A DNA stretch of 64,000 nt from RGDT01 sp964630925 (GTDB taxonomy: Bacteria > Planctomycetota > Planctomycetia > Gemmatales > Gemmataceae). Shown in pieces: positions 44,034-51,799 of this stretch (within the stretch, counting starts at the first letter, position 1; each line of letters opens with the position of its first letter). The stretch is from contig CAZVZK010000041.1 in NCBI GenBank assembly GCA_964630925.1, positions 1 to 64,000 of the forward strand, read 5' to 3'. The notes beneath the pieces are model-generated. The model was not told the DNA's origin and did no database searches. It saw only the letters and a program-made list of their open reading frames with translations. Made by a program: the position numbers and the translations under genes.

Positions 44034-44870
44034 ATGGACGCCTGCCCCGGCCCGTCGGGGGTGGCCTTCGGCTCCCCCCCCGCCCCCCCCTGCGGCACCG
44101 CACCGGGCCTCGCCGTCCGCCTGCTGTCGGACGGCGTCGGCGACGGCCCGACCAACATGGCCCTCGATGAGGCCCTCCTCGCCACGGCCACGGCGGAAGG
44201 GGTGGCCTCCCTGCGTTTCTACGGCTGGTCCGCCCCCACCCTCTCCCTGGGCTACTTTCAGGCCTCCGCCCCCGCCCTGGCGATGTTCCCCGGCCTCCCC
44301 TGGGTCCGCCGCGCCACCGGCGGCGCCGCCCTCGTCCACCACCACGAATTGACCTACGCCCTCGCCCTGCCGGCGGGCCGCGGCTGGCAGCCGCCGGGCG
44401 CGTCGTGGGTCTGCACCATGCACCACGCCATCCGCCGGGCCCTGGCGACATTCGGCATCGCGTCGGCGCTCTGCACCGAGGAGCGGAAACTCGGCGAGGT
44501 GCTGTGCTTCCGCCATCACACACCCGGCGACCTCCTCATCGGCGACGATCAGGGGGGGGCGGGGGGGGAGTCGAAGGCCCCCCGCGACAAAGTGGCCGGC
44601 AGCGCCCAGCGCAAATCGCACGGCGCCGTCCTCCAGCACGGCGGCATCTTGCTGACGCGGAGCCCGTCCGCCCCGCAGCTTCCGGGCATCAACGACCTGA
44701 CGGGGCGGGGCCTGGCGCACGCCGCCCTCCTCGACGCCGTCCGCGCGGCTTTCGCCGAGATGACGGGGTGGGTGCTGGCCCCGGCGGACTTCACCGCGGC
44801 CGAGCTGGAGGCGGCGGAGCGGATCAAGGCCGAGCGCTACCTGTCGGAGGGGTGGAACGGCCGGCGGTGA
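44034..44870 (+). CDS. Lipoate-protein ligase / octanoyltransferase-like enzyme with repeat insertions
   Basis: 278 aa. The BPL/LPL catalytic fold shows NMALDEALL, RRATGGAALVHHHELTYAL and KVAGSAQRKSHGAVLQHGGILL; the Lys in KVAGSAQR is the usual acyl-contacting residue. Such proteins attach lipoyl or octanoyl groups to dehydrogenase subunits. Between GDLLIGD and KVAGSAQR, where the family normally has a few residues, about 14 residues (DQGGAGGESKAPRD) are inserted; they are encoded by a C8-G-C8 repeat. An inverted copy of the repeat lies in the N-terminal leader. The gene starts 3 bases after rpsT. Confidence 0.85.
   Translation: MDACPGPSGVAFGSPPAPPCGTAPGLAVRLLSDGVGDGPTNMALDEALLATATAEGVASLRFYGWSAPTLSLGYFQASAPALAMFPGLPWVRRATGGAALVHHHELTYALALPAGRGWQPPGASWVCTMHHAIRRALATFGIASALCTEERKLGEVLCFRHHTPGDLLIGDDQGGAGGESKAPRDKVAGSAQRKSHGAVLQHGGILLTRSPSAPQLPGINDLTGRGLAHAALLDAVRAAFAEMTGWVLAPADFTAAELEAAERIKAERYLSEGWNGRR
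44063..44092 (+). repeat. C8-G-C8 repeat, copy A
   Basis: GGCCTTCGGCT is followed by eight C, one G, eight C and TG. It lies in the N-terminal leader of the lipoate-ligase-like gene, before the conserved domain. It is the inverted counterpart of copy B with one base difference over 30. Confidence 0.8.
44550..44579 (-). repeat. C8-G-C8 repeat, copy B (in a conserved loop)
   Basis: On the minus strand it reads GGCCTTCGACT, eight C, G, eight C, TG. It encodes part of the extra loop in front of the catalytic KVAGSAQR block and keeps the reading frame. Confidence 0.8.
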
Positions 44871-44871
44871 C

Positions 44872-45432
44872 TCAGGCGAACAGCCGGGCCACGGACACGC
44901 TGAAGCCGGGCAACACGTCGGGCAGGGTGAGCGTGTCGCCCTCACGGAGGACCGTCTGCTCGTCGTCGCGGTAGACGGAGACGGTGCGCTTCGCCGGGTC
45001 GAGGATGACGACCACGCGGACGCCGGCCTTGAGGTACTCGCCCAGCTTGGTGAAGAGGTCCATCCACCGGTCGCTGGGCGACTTCACCTCGCCGACGAGG
45101 TCCGGCGCGACGGTGTGCGCCTTCTTCGGGACGGGCTGGTCCTTCGGCAGACGCTCGTAGCTGTAGTACAGGGTGTCGCCCCCCTGGACCGTGTCGCCCC
45201 CGACGCGCACCCACGAGTCATTGCTCATCACGTGGCCCAGGTCGTGTTCCCGGACGTGCATCCAGATGTAGCCGGCGAAGTTCTGGCAGACCTTGCCGTG
45301 TTCGAGGCCGGGCATGGGATGCTCCTTCACGACCCCCTTGATCAGCTCGGCGTTCGTACCGGCGTAGCGGTCCATGAACTCCTCGGCGGTGAGCCGGGGC
45401 GGCGGCGGGGCCGGCACGGGCAGCGCGGACAT
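44872..45432 (-). CDS. Uma2 family endonuclease-like protein
   Basis: 186 aa from the ATG at 45432. Uma2 (DUF820) proteins have a PD-(D/E)XK nuclease fold and are abundant in planctomycetes and cyanobacteria; function mostly unknown. The pattern is clear: LTAEEFMDRYAGTNAELIKG, then PDLVGEVKSPSDRWMDLFTKLGEYLKAGVRVVVILDP, with Asp, Glu and Lys of the nuclease core in PDLVGEVK. TVSVYRDDEQTVLREGDTLTLPDVLPGFSVSVARLF is the usual end. It is a separate gene, 74 bases from the upstream dehydrogenase. Confidence 0.88.
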   Translation of the reverse strand: MSALPVPAPPPPRLTAEEFMDRYAGTNAELIKGVVKEHPMPGLEHGKVCQNFAGYIWMHVREHDLGHVMSNDSWVRVGGDTVQGGDTLYYSYERLPKDQPVPKKAHTVAPDLVGEVKSPSDRWMDLFTKLGEYLKAGVRVVVILDPAKRTVSVYRDDEQTVLREGDTLTLPDVLPGFSVSVARLFA

Positions 45433-45506
45433 GGTCGAATCCCTCCCTCGGTCGGTGGCCCCAGGATACCACCCGGCGGCCCCGGCGTGGAAGGCCAGGG
45501 GCCGCG

Positions 45507-46538
45507 TCACGCGGCGCCCACGGCCCGCCGCGTCTCCTCGATCTGCGCCCACGTCGTCGCGTCGATCTCGATGCCCTCCGCCAGACGCCGCGCCTTCGTC
45601 CGCTCCTCGATCTCGCCCGGCATCAGGATCTCGCCGTCCGGCGACACCTTCGCCGACGACTTCACCCACGCCACGAACCGCGCCATCTCCGCGTCGAACG
45701 CCTCGTCCTTCTGGAAGAACGACGTGTCGAGGTAGATCGACAGCATCCCGTTGACCACCCGGCCCGCGTTCGCCGGGTTGCTGCACCCTCCGCCCGTGAG
45801 CGCCCCCGCCAGCACCTCGCAGATCACCCCCAGGCCGTACCCCTTGTGCCCGGCGATGGACAGGATCGCGCCCGGCGGGTCGCCGTAGAAGACGCGCGGG
45901 TCCGTGGTCGGCTTGCCCTCGGAATCGATGATGCACCCCTCGGGCACCGCCACGCCCTTGTTCAACGCCACGCGGATCTTGCCCTCCGCGATGGTGCAGG
46001 CCGACATGTCGAGGATCAGCGGCGCCGACCCCGCCATCGGCACGCCGGCGGCGAACGGGTTGGCGGACAGCCGCCGCTGCGTCCCGCCGAACGGCGCCAC
46101 GAGGATGCCCGCCCCCGTCGTGTTGACGAAGTGCAGCGAGAGCAGCCCCGCTTCCGCCGCCATCAGCGGCCAGTCGCCGATCCGCCCCAGGTGCCCCGAA
46201 TTCCGCAGGGCGATCACCGCGACGCCGTGCTTGCGGGCCTTCGCAACGCCGAGGTTCACCGCCTGCTCGCCGATGGTCTGGCCGAGGCCGAAGCGGCCAT
46301 CGACGACGGCGACGGCGTCGTTCTCGAACGCCACCTCCAGCGTCTGGCCGGCGACGACCTTGCCCTCGGCGAGCCAGCGGACGTAGGACGGGATGCGGAT
46401 GACGCCGTGCGAGTCGTGGCCGACGAGGTTGGCCTCGACGAGGCGCGAGGCGACGCACATCGCCTCGGCGGCGTCGCAGCCCGCCGCGCGGAAGATGCCG
46501 GCCGCCAGATCGCGCAATTCGCCGTGGGGGATCCGCAT
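45507..46538 (-). CDS. Malate/L-lactate/ureidoglycolate-type dehydrogenase (LDH2 family)
   Basis: 343 aa, full length. LDH2-family oxidoreductases use NAD(P) with 2-hydroxy acids. Family blocks are EANLVGHDSHGVIRIPSYVRWL, GHLGRIGDWPLMAAEAGLLSLHFVNT, RRLSANPFAAGVP, and AGHKGYGLGVICEVLAGALTGGG. Substrate cannot be read from the sequence. The ATG at 46538 is 19 bases past the YbjQ-like gene, so the two are probably in one transcript. Confidence 0.9.
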   Translation of the reverse strand: MRIPHGELRDLAAGIFRAAGCDAAEAMCVASRLVEANLVGHDSHGVIRIPSYVRWLAEGKVVAGQTLEVAFENDAVAVVDGRFGLGQTIGEQAVNLGVAKARKHGVAVIALRNSGHLGRIGDWPLMAAEAGLLSLHFVNTTGAGILVAPFGGTQRRLSANPFAAGVPMAGSAPLILDMSACTIAEGKIRVALNKGVAVPEGCIIDSEGKPTTDPRVFYGDPPGAILSIAGHKGYGLGVICEVLAGALTGGGCSNPANAGRVVNGMLSIYLDTSFFQKDEAFDAEMARFVAWVKSSAKVSPDGEILMPGEIEERTKARRLAEGIEIDATTWAQIEETRRAVGAA

Positions 46539-46557
46539 GGTTCCGGCTCCGGGGGTG

Positions 46558-46941
46558 TCAGGGCTGGCGCAGGCGCACGTCGGCGACGCGGGACAGATCG
46601 ATGTCTGGCGTCTCGGGGTCGGCGATGACGGCGGTGCCGTAGGCGAGGACCTCGGTGACGCCGGCCATGATCTCGTTGGCGTCGTAGCGCATGCCGATGA
46701 TGGCGTTGGCGCCGCGTTTGAAGGCGTGTTCGAGCATCTCCTTGAACGCATCCGCGCGGGCCTGCTCGCACATCTCGGTGTAGATGGTGATGTTGCCGCC
46801 GAAGAGGGTCTGGAAGCCGGCGAAGAAGTTGCCGACGACGCTGCGCGAGCGCACGACGATGCCGCGGACGACGCCGAGGTTGCGTTTGACGCGGTAGCCG
46901 GGGATGTCGAAGGCGGTGGTGACGAGGTTGGGGTCGAGCAT
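46558..46941 (-). CDS. YbjQ-family (UPF0145) protein
   Basis: 127 aa. It matches YbjQ-type proteins: TTAFDIPGYRVKRNLGVVRGIVVRSRSVVGNFFAGFQTLFGGNITIYTEMCEQAR, then HAFKRGANAIIGMRYDANEI and YGTAVI. These form pentameric rings and are sometimes described as heavy-metal-binding-like; biological role unsettled. It is the first gene of the pair with the LDH2 enzyme and runs divergently from the hydrolase at 47066. Confidence 0.9.
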   Translation of the reverse strand: MLDPNLVTTAFDIPGYRVKRNLGVVRGIVVRSRSVVGNFFAGFQTLFGGNITIYTEMCEQARADAFKEMLEHAFKRGANAIIGMRYDANEIMAGVTEVLAYGTAVIADPETPDIDLSRVADVRLRQP

Positions 46942-47065
46942 GTCGGCACTCGTGAGGGGCCGCGGTATGCTACGCCCACGCGGGAGGGGCGTCCATCTTG
47001 CCGGCCGGCCGCCGGCGGGCTACGCCAAGACGGCAACAGGATCCGAGGCCGGAGGGGGATCGCCG

Positions 47066-48496
47066 ATGAGCAGGATTCTCATGTCCGTGGCGTGGCTGGC
47101 TCTGACGGCTTCCGTGGCGGCACAGGACAAGGACAAGGCGGACAAAGGGCTGGAGGGGGCCTGGCAGGGGACGCTGAAGGTGGGCAAGGAGCTGCGGTTC
47201 GTCCTGCGGTTCGTGAAGGAGGGGGCCGGCCTGAAGGGGACGCTGGACAGCCCGGACGAGGGGCTGACGGGGCTGGCCCTCAGCAAGATCGAGGTCAAGG
47301 GCGATGACGTCCGCATGGAGCTGAAGATCACCGGGGCCGTCATCGAGGCCAAATTCGACGCCGGGCGCACGGAGATGGCGGGCGAGTGGAAGCAGCGTGG
47401 CAAGGCGTTCCCCATCACCTTCAAGCGGACCGACAAGCCCGCGACGCTGAACCGCCCGCAGACGCCCAGGAGGCCGTACCCGTATGAGGAGCGGGAGGTG
47501 GTCTTCGAGAACAAGAAGGCGGGCGTGAAGCTGTCGGGCACGCTGACGCTGCCCAAGGGCGAGGGCCGCGTGCCGGCCGTCCTGCTCGTGAGCGGCTCGG
47601 GGCCGCAGGACCGCGACGAGACGATCCTGGGCCACAAGCCGTTCCTCGTGCTGGCGGACCACCTGACCCGGCGGGGCGTCGCGGTGCTGCGCTACGACGA
47701 CCGCGGCGTGGGCAAGTCCACGGGCGCCTACGCGAAGGGGACGACGGCGGACTTCGCCGACGACGCCCGCGCCGGCATCGCGTTCCTGAAGGGGCACGCG
47801 AGGATAGACGCGGGGCGCGTGGGGCTGCTGGGCCACAGCGAGGGCGCCATCATCGGGGCGCTGCTGGGGGCGTCGAAGGATGTGGGCTTCCTGGTGCTGC
47901 TGGCGGGGTCGGCGCTGCCGGGGACGGACATCGTGTATTCGCAGGGGCAGGCGCTGGCGAAGGCCGCCGGCGCGAGCGCGTCGCAGCAGAAACAACAAGG
48001 GGTGTTCCACAAGCTGGGGTTCGCGGCCCTGAAGAAGCACGAGGACAACAAGAAGGCGTGGGAGGAGTTCCGCGGGGGGATGTCGGCGGAGCTGGAGAAG
48101 GCCGGCGTGAAGGGGGAGACGGCGGACGCCGTGCTGAAGGCGTTGGAGCCGGAGTTCGGGAAGATGGCCTCGCCGTGGTTCAGGCACTTCCTGGCCCACG
48201 ACCCGCGCCCGAGCCTGCGGCGGGTGGGCTGCCCGGTGCTGGCGCTGGTGGGGGAGAAGGACCTGCAGATCCTGCCGGGGGAGAACCTCCCGGAGCTGAG
48301 GAAGGCGTTCGAGGAGGCGAAGAACAAGGACGCGACGGTGAAGGAGGTGGCCGGGGTGAACCACCTGTTCCAGACGTGCAAGACGGGCGCGCTGTCGGAG
48401 TACGTGAAAATCGAGGAGACGTTCGCGCCGGCGGCGCTGGAGCTGATCGGCGAATGGGTGGCGGCCAGGACGCGGCCGGCTGCGGGGAAGGAGTGA
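47066..48496 (+). CDS. Secreted alpha/beta hydrolase
   Basis: 476 aa. Signal peptide MSRILMSVAWLALTASVAA. Residues about 25-135 form a small beta domain (LEGAWQGTLKVGKELRFVLRF, GEWKQRGKAFPITFKR). The alpha/beta hydrolase part has a Ser nucleophile in LLGHSEGAIIGA, an Asp in LALVGEKDLQILPG and a His in VAGVNHLFQT, a complete triad. An Arg/Asp-rich block (SGSGPQDRDETI) is like that of bacterial esterases of this group. A monocistronic gene with palindrome family 2 right after it. Confidence 0.88.
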   Translation: MSRILMSVAWLALTASVAAQDKDKADKGLEGAWQGTLKVGKELRFVLRFVKEGAGLKGTLDSPDEGLTGLALSKIEVKGDDVRMELKITGAVIEAKFDAGRTEMAGEWKQRGKAFPITFKRTDKPATLNRPQTPRRPYPYEEREVVFENKKAGVKLSGTLTLPKGEGRVPAVLLVSGSGPQDRDETILGHKPFLVLADHLTRRGVAVLRYDDRGVGKSTGAYAKGTTADFADDARAGIAFLKGHARIDAGRVGLLGHSEGAIIGALLGASKDVGFLVLLAGSALPGTDIVYSQGQALAKAAGASASQQKQQGVFHKLGFAALKKHEDNKKAWEEFRGGMSAELEKAGVKGETADAVLKALEPEFGKMASPWFRHFLAHDPRPSLRRVGCPVLALVGEKDLQILPGENLPELRKAFEEAKNKDATVKEVAGVNHLFQTCKTGALSEYVKIEETFAPAALELIGEWVAARTRPAAGKE

Positions 48497-48524
48497 TACC
48501 GAATCGGGTTGTTTCTCTCCGATG

Positions 48525-48655
48525 GACGCCGAGTCACCCGCCCACTTTTCACGAGAGTGGGCATGTGACTCGGCGTCAACCGACACGCTGAGTCACGGAC
48601 CGGCAGCGAGTGCGCGAGTCACCTGGCCACCTGGCCACATGCCCACCGTGTGGCA
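48525..48655 (+). repeat. Palindromic repeat, family 2, copy 2
   Basis: GACGCCGAGTCAC (48525-48537) and GTGACTCGGCGTC (48565-48577) pair perfectly, with an inner GCCCACT/AGTGGGC stem. The tail CAGCGAGTGCGCGAGTCAC and TGGCCACATGCCCACC match the tail of copy 1. The hairpin could also terminate the hydrolase transcript. Confidence 0.7.
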
Positions 48656-48820
48656 GAGGAGCGTGCCGATCAGCGCCACCGAACGACCCGTCGCCTGGCC
48701 CGCGCCAATTCGGATGACGAGCTGGCCTCGATCATGAAGCGGGTCTTCGAGTCCCCGCACATCATCTCCGTCCTGCAATCCCGCATCGCCCGCGCCACCG
48801 GCCAGGCCCCGCCCGGCTGA
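48650..48820 (+). pseudogene. Possible 3' gene scrap
   Basis: The frame ends SDDELASIMKRVFESPHIISVLQSRIARATGQAPPG and has coding-like composition, but no upstream part; the sequence before it is the palindromic repeat. A GTG lies at 48650. It may be the end of a deleted gene or a short peptide; family unknown. Confidence 0.3.
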
Positions 48821-48828
48821 GTCGCGGC

Positions 48829-48963
48829 TCACGGCCCGCCTATCAGCTCACGCCACGGCCACAGGGCGAGGCCCTTGTTGGTGAGCGCGAGCAGCCGCCC
48901 GTCGGGGGTGAAGGCGATCTGCGATGTTACTCCACGAGACGGATCGACCGCCCATTTGCCCAT
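48829..48963 (-). pseudogene. WD40-like C-terminal scrap coupled to the SUKH gene
   Basis: 44 codons, ATG overlapping the upstream stop as TGATG. The peptide holds SQIAFTPDGRLLALTNKGLALWPW, which is one blade of a WD40 propeller. A single blade cannot fold alone, so it is probably what remains of a larger gene. Confidence 0.45.
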
Positions 48964-49496
48964 CAGTCCGAATCGCCGTGGAATGCCGCACCGACCAGAT
49001 TGGCCTGGACCCATCGCAGATCCCAGAGGACGCATCCTGTCCGGCCGCTGAAGACCTGAGCAAGAAACGAGGTCAATGATTCGTCTCTCCGCTCAAACTG
49101 GAAGTCACAGGTCATCAGAACCAACGGCCATTGATCCGGTTCTCCTTCGGTAAGCCAGAAGATCATCCCGCCGTTAACCTCGCTCCCACAGAGGAGGAGG
49201 CCTGGGCGGTCGGGGTACACCCGATACGGGATGACCGCGTCACCCTCCGCTTGCTTCAGTTCCCGATAGCATCGGCTCACTTCCTCGACCTGGCTGGTGT
49301 AGTCGGGGTCGAAGGGGTTATGGATGATGAGCGTGTCGGAGAACATGCCACTGCCGTAGCGGGCAGCGAACGCAACAAGGTCTCCGGGCAGGGGGAGAAC
49401 TAGCCCCGCCGTGGTCAGGGCTTTGACCGCCTCGGAGCCGTTGTGCTTGGGGGTGGCAGGTGGTGGCACGGCTGCCAACAGCTCCACAAGCGCCAC
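48963..49496 (-). CDS. SUKH (SMI1/KNR4-like) family protein
   Basis: 177 aa from a GTG at 49496 that has AGGAGG at a good distance; the frame stays open upstream only as antisense of the HEAT gene. The SUKH pattern is visible: LPLPGDLVAFAARYGSGMFSDTLIIHNPFDPDY, then YRVYPDRPGLLLCGSEVNGGMIFWLTEGEPDQWPLVLM. SUKH proteins often act as immunity proteins against polymorphic toxins, or as general binding domains. It lies 65 bases after the HEAT-repeat gene and may be the last functional member of the CHAT operon. Confidence 0.78.
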   Translation of the reverse strand: MALVELLAAVPPPATPKHNGSEAVKALTTAGLVLPLPGDLVAFAARYGSGMFSDTLIIHNPFDPDYTSQVEEVSRCYRELKQAEGDAVIPYRVYPDRPGLLLCGSEVNGGMIFWLTEGEPDQWPLVLMTCDFQFERRDESLTSFLAQVFSGRTGCVLWDLRWVQANLVGAAFHGDSD

Positions 49497-49561
49497 AAGA
49501 GCCTCCTCCTGAACAACAAGGCTGGCCGCGTTGATGGTTCGCCGCGGGGAACCTTCCGGAC

Positions 49562-51799
49562 TCACTTCCCCTTCAGCAGCGCCGCCTCCAGCGCCTTCGT
49601 GTCCTTCCCCTCGCGCACCGCCTCCAGGTACGCCTCCAGCTCCTTGCCCTTCCCGGGGAAGATCCGCCGCAGCGCCGCCGCCCCACCTGGCCCCGCCTTC
49701 GCCAGCGCCGGCAGCGCCTCCTTCGCCTTCGGGCCCATCATCCCCAGCGCCCGCGCCGCGCCGTCGCGGCCCTTCCGCACCCCGCCCAGCAGCTTCACCA
49801 GTGCCGCCACGTCCCCGGCGGCCGCCAGCCCATCCTGCGCCGCCACACGCACCGAGTACGCCGTGTCCTCCAAAAGCGGCGCCAGCACCGCCGCCGGGCC
49901 GTCCTCCGCGCTGATCTCGCCCAGCGTCTCCGCCGCGGTCTGCCGCGCCAGCGGCTCGCGGCTGCCGGCGGCGTCGCGCAACAGCGGCATCACCGTCTTG
50001 CCCAACTTCGTCCGCCGCCACAGCCACTTCGCCGACACCGCCCGCACCGCGTCGTCGCGGTCCTTCAGCCCGTTCACCTGCACCTCCAGCAGCCCGCGGA
50101 TCGGCGGCGACGCCTCCGTCGCGATCATGCCGATGGCGTCCGCCGCCTCCCACCGGTCCTTGTTGTCCACGTCCTTGAGGACGAGGTTGATGATCGGCAG
50201 CGCCTCCTCGGCCCGGTCGTCGATGCGCCACGCCGCCAACGCCGCCTGGATGCGCACCGCCGGCTCGCCGTCACGCAGCAGATTCAACAGCGCCGGCACC
50301 GCCGACAGCGCCGGCAGGCCGAACCCGCCCAGCGCCCGCGCCGCCGACGCACGCACCGCCGCCGACTCGTCGCCCAGCATCTTGCGCAGCTCCGCCATCG
50401 CGTCCAGCCCCAGCCCCGGCACCGCGTCCGCCGCCGCCCGGCTCGCCCCCTTGCCCCCCGACCGGAACAGCCCGAGCATCGCCGTCAACGCCGGCCGGGC
50501 GTCCGCCCCCGCGAAGCCCGCCGCCCGGCACGCCTGCTCCACGATGGGGCCGCTGTGGTTCGCCAGCACGCGTGCCAGCGCCGGGCCGACCCTCTCACGG
50601 CCCACAACTTCGAAGATCGCCTCGGCCCGCTTGGCGCCCGGATGACCCAGCCACAGCGCCGCCAGATACCGCTCCTCCTGCGTGCGGATCTTCACCGAGG
50701 CGTGCCCCAGCAGCGCCACGGCACACCACCACCGCACGCCAACGTCCGGATCGTCCAGCCCCGCCGTCAGCGTCTTGCGCGCCGCCGAGATGTCCGAGAA
50801 CGTCCCCGTCAGCGCCGCCGCCGACTCGCGGCGCACCGCCGCATCCGGGTCGCGCAACAGCCCCTCCAGGCGCGTCACCGCCCTGGCATCGTTCGTGAGC
50901 AGCCCCAGCGCCGCGACGGCCTTCAGCCGCGCGTCGGCGGACTTCATCGCCCCCTCCAGGGTTGCGTGCGCCTCGTCGGCCTTGCCGACGACGAGGTACG
51001 CCGCGACGCCGGCGGCGATGCGCACCTCCGCCGACTCGTGCTTGGTGGCCGCCAGGATCGCCTTGGCCGCCGTCCGCGCCTTGGGGCCGATCTCCGTCAG
51101 GCACTGTAGCGCCCGCTGCACGAGCGCCTCGTCGCTGTCCGCGCAGGCGCCGGCGAGCGTGTCCACCCCCGCCGCGTCCTTCTCCAACAGCCACAACGCC
51201 CACGCCGCCTCGACGGCCACGGAGCCGTCCTTGTCCGCCAGCAACTTCTTCAGCCCGCCTGCACCGACGCGGAAGCCGATCTGCCCCAGGGCCGTCGCCG
51301 CGTTCCGCTTCGCCGACGGGTCCTTGTCCATCAGCATCCCCACGAGCGCCGGGCCGGCGGGCTTCGCCTCCGCGCCGATCAGCCCCAGAGCCAGGGCCGC
51401 CCCGGCCCGCACCGACGCCGTGCCCGACTCCAGCGCCTTCCGCAGCGCCGGCACCGCGTCGGCCCCGACCCGCGACAGCGCGATGGGCGCCAGGAAACGC
51501 AGCGGAGAGCCGTCCGCCGCCAGCAGCTTGACCAGCCCAGGCACGGCGGGCCGCGCCTCCGGCCCGGCCCGCATCAGGGCGTTGACCGCCGTGAACTTCG
51601 CCGCCGTGTCGGCCCCGTCGAGCACCTTGGCCCACGCCGCGATGGTGCGCCCGCCGACCGTCGGCTCGCGGCGCACGGCCTTCTTGTCGTCCTTCTTCTT
51701 GTCGTCCTTCTTCTTGTCAGCCTGCCCCGCCGCCGGGCCGGACGCCAGCAGCACCAGACCCAGCAGCAACAGCACGGCACGCATCATCCAGTCCCTCAT
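49562..51799 (-). CDS. Secreted HEAT-repeat protein
   Basis: 745 aa. Signal peptide MRDWMMRAVLLLLGLVLLASGPAAG, then a Lys/Asp linker (ADKKKDDKKKDDKK), then about 18 HEAT-type units, e.g. AVPGLVKLLAADGSPLRFLAPIALSRVGADAVPALRKAL and SVRVAAQDGLAAAGDVAALVKLL. It is a large protein-interaction solenoid probably outside the cytoplasmic membrane. The ATG at 51799 is set by its 4-base overlap with the stop of the upstream membrane gene. Confidence 0.88.
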   Translation of the reverse strand: MRDWMMRAVLLLLGLVLLASGPAAGQADKKKDDKKKDDKKAVRREPTVGGRTIAAWAKVLDGADTAAKFTAVNALMRAGPEARPAVPGLVKLLAADGSPLRFLAPIALSRVGADAVPALRKALESGTASVRAGAALALGLIGAEAKPAGPALVGMLMDKDPSAKRNAATALGQIGFRVGAGGLKKLLADKDGSVAVEAAWALWLLEKDAAGVDTLAGACADSDEALVQRALQCLTEIGPKARTAAKAILAATKHESAEVRIAAGVAAYLVVGKADEAHATLEGAMKSADARLKAVAALGLLTNDARAVTRLEGLLRDPDAAVRRESAAALTGTFSDISAARKTLTAGLDDPDVGVRWWCAVALLGHASVKIRTQEERYLAALWLGHPGAKRAEAIFEVVGRERVGPALARVLANHSGPIVEQACRAAGFAGADARPALTAMLGLFRSGGKGASRAAADAVPGLGLDAMAELRKMLGDESAAVRASAARALGGFGLPALSAVPALLNLLRDGEPAVRIQAALAAWRIDDRAEEALPIINLVLKDVDNKDRWEAADAIGMIATEASPPIRGLLEVQVNGLKDRDDAVRAVSAKWLWRRTKLGKTVMPLLRDAAGSREPLARQTAAETLGEISAEDGPAAVLAPLLEDTAYSVRVAAQDGLAAAGDVAALVKLLGGVRKGRDGAARALGMMGPKAKEALPALAKAGPGGAAALRRIFPGKGKELEAYLEAVREGKDTKALEAALLKGK

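Noticed and set aside
44063..44092. C8-G-C8 runs as simple sequencing or assembly errors
   Set aside because: Three places have the same core and flank and all keep the reading frame, which errors would not do; read-level confirmation of run length is still not possible here.
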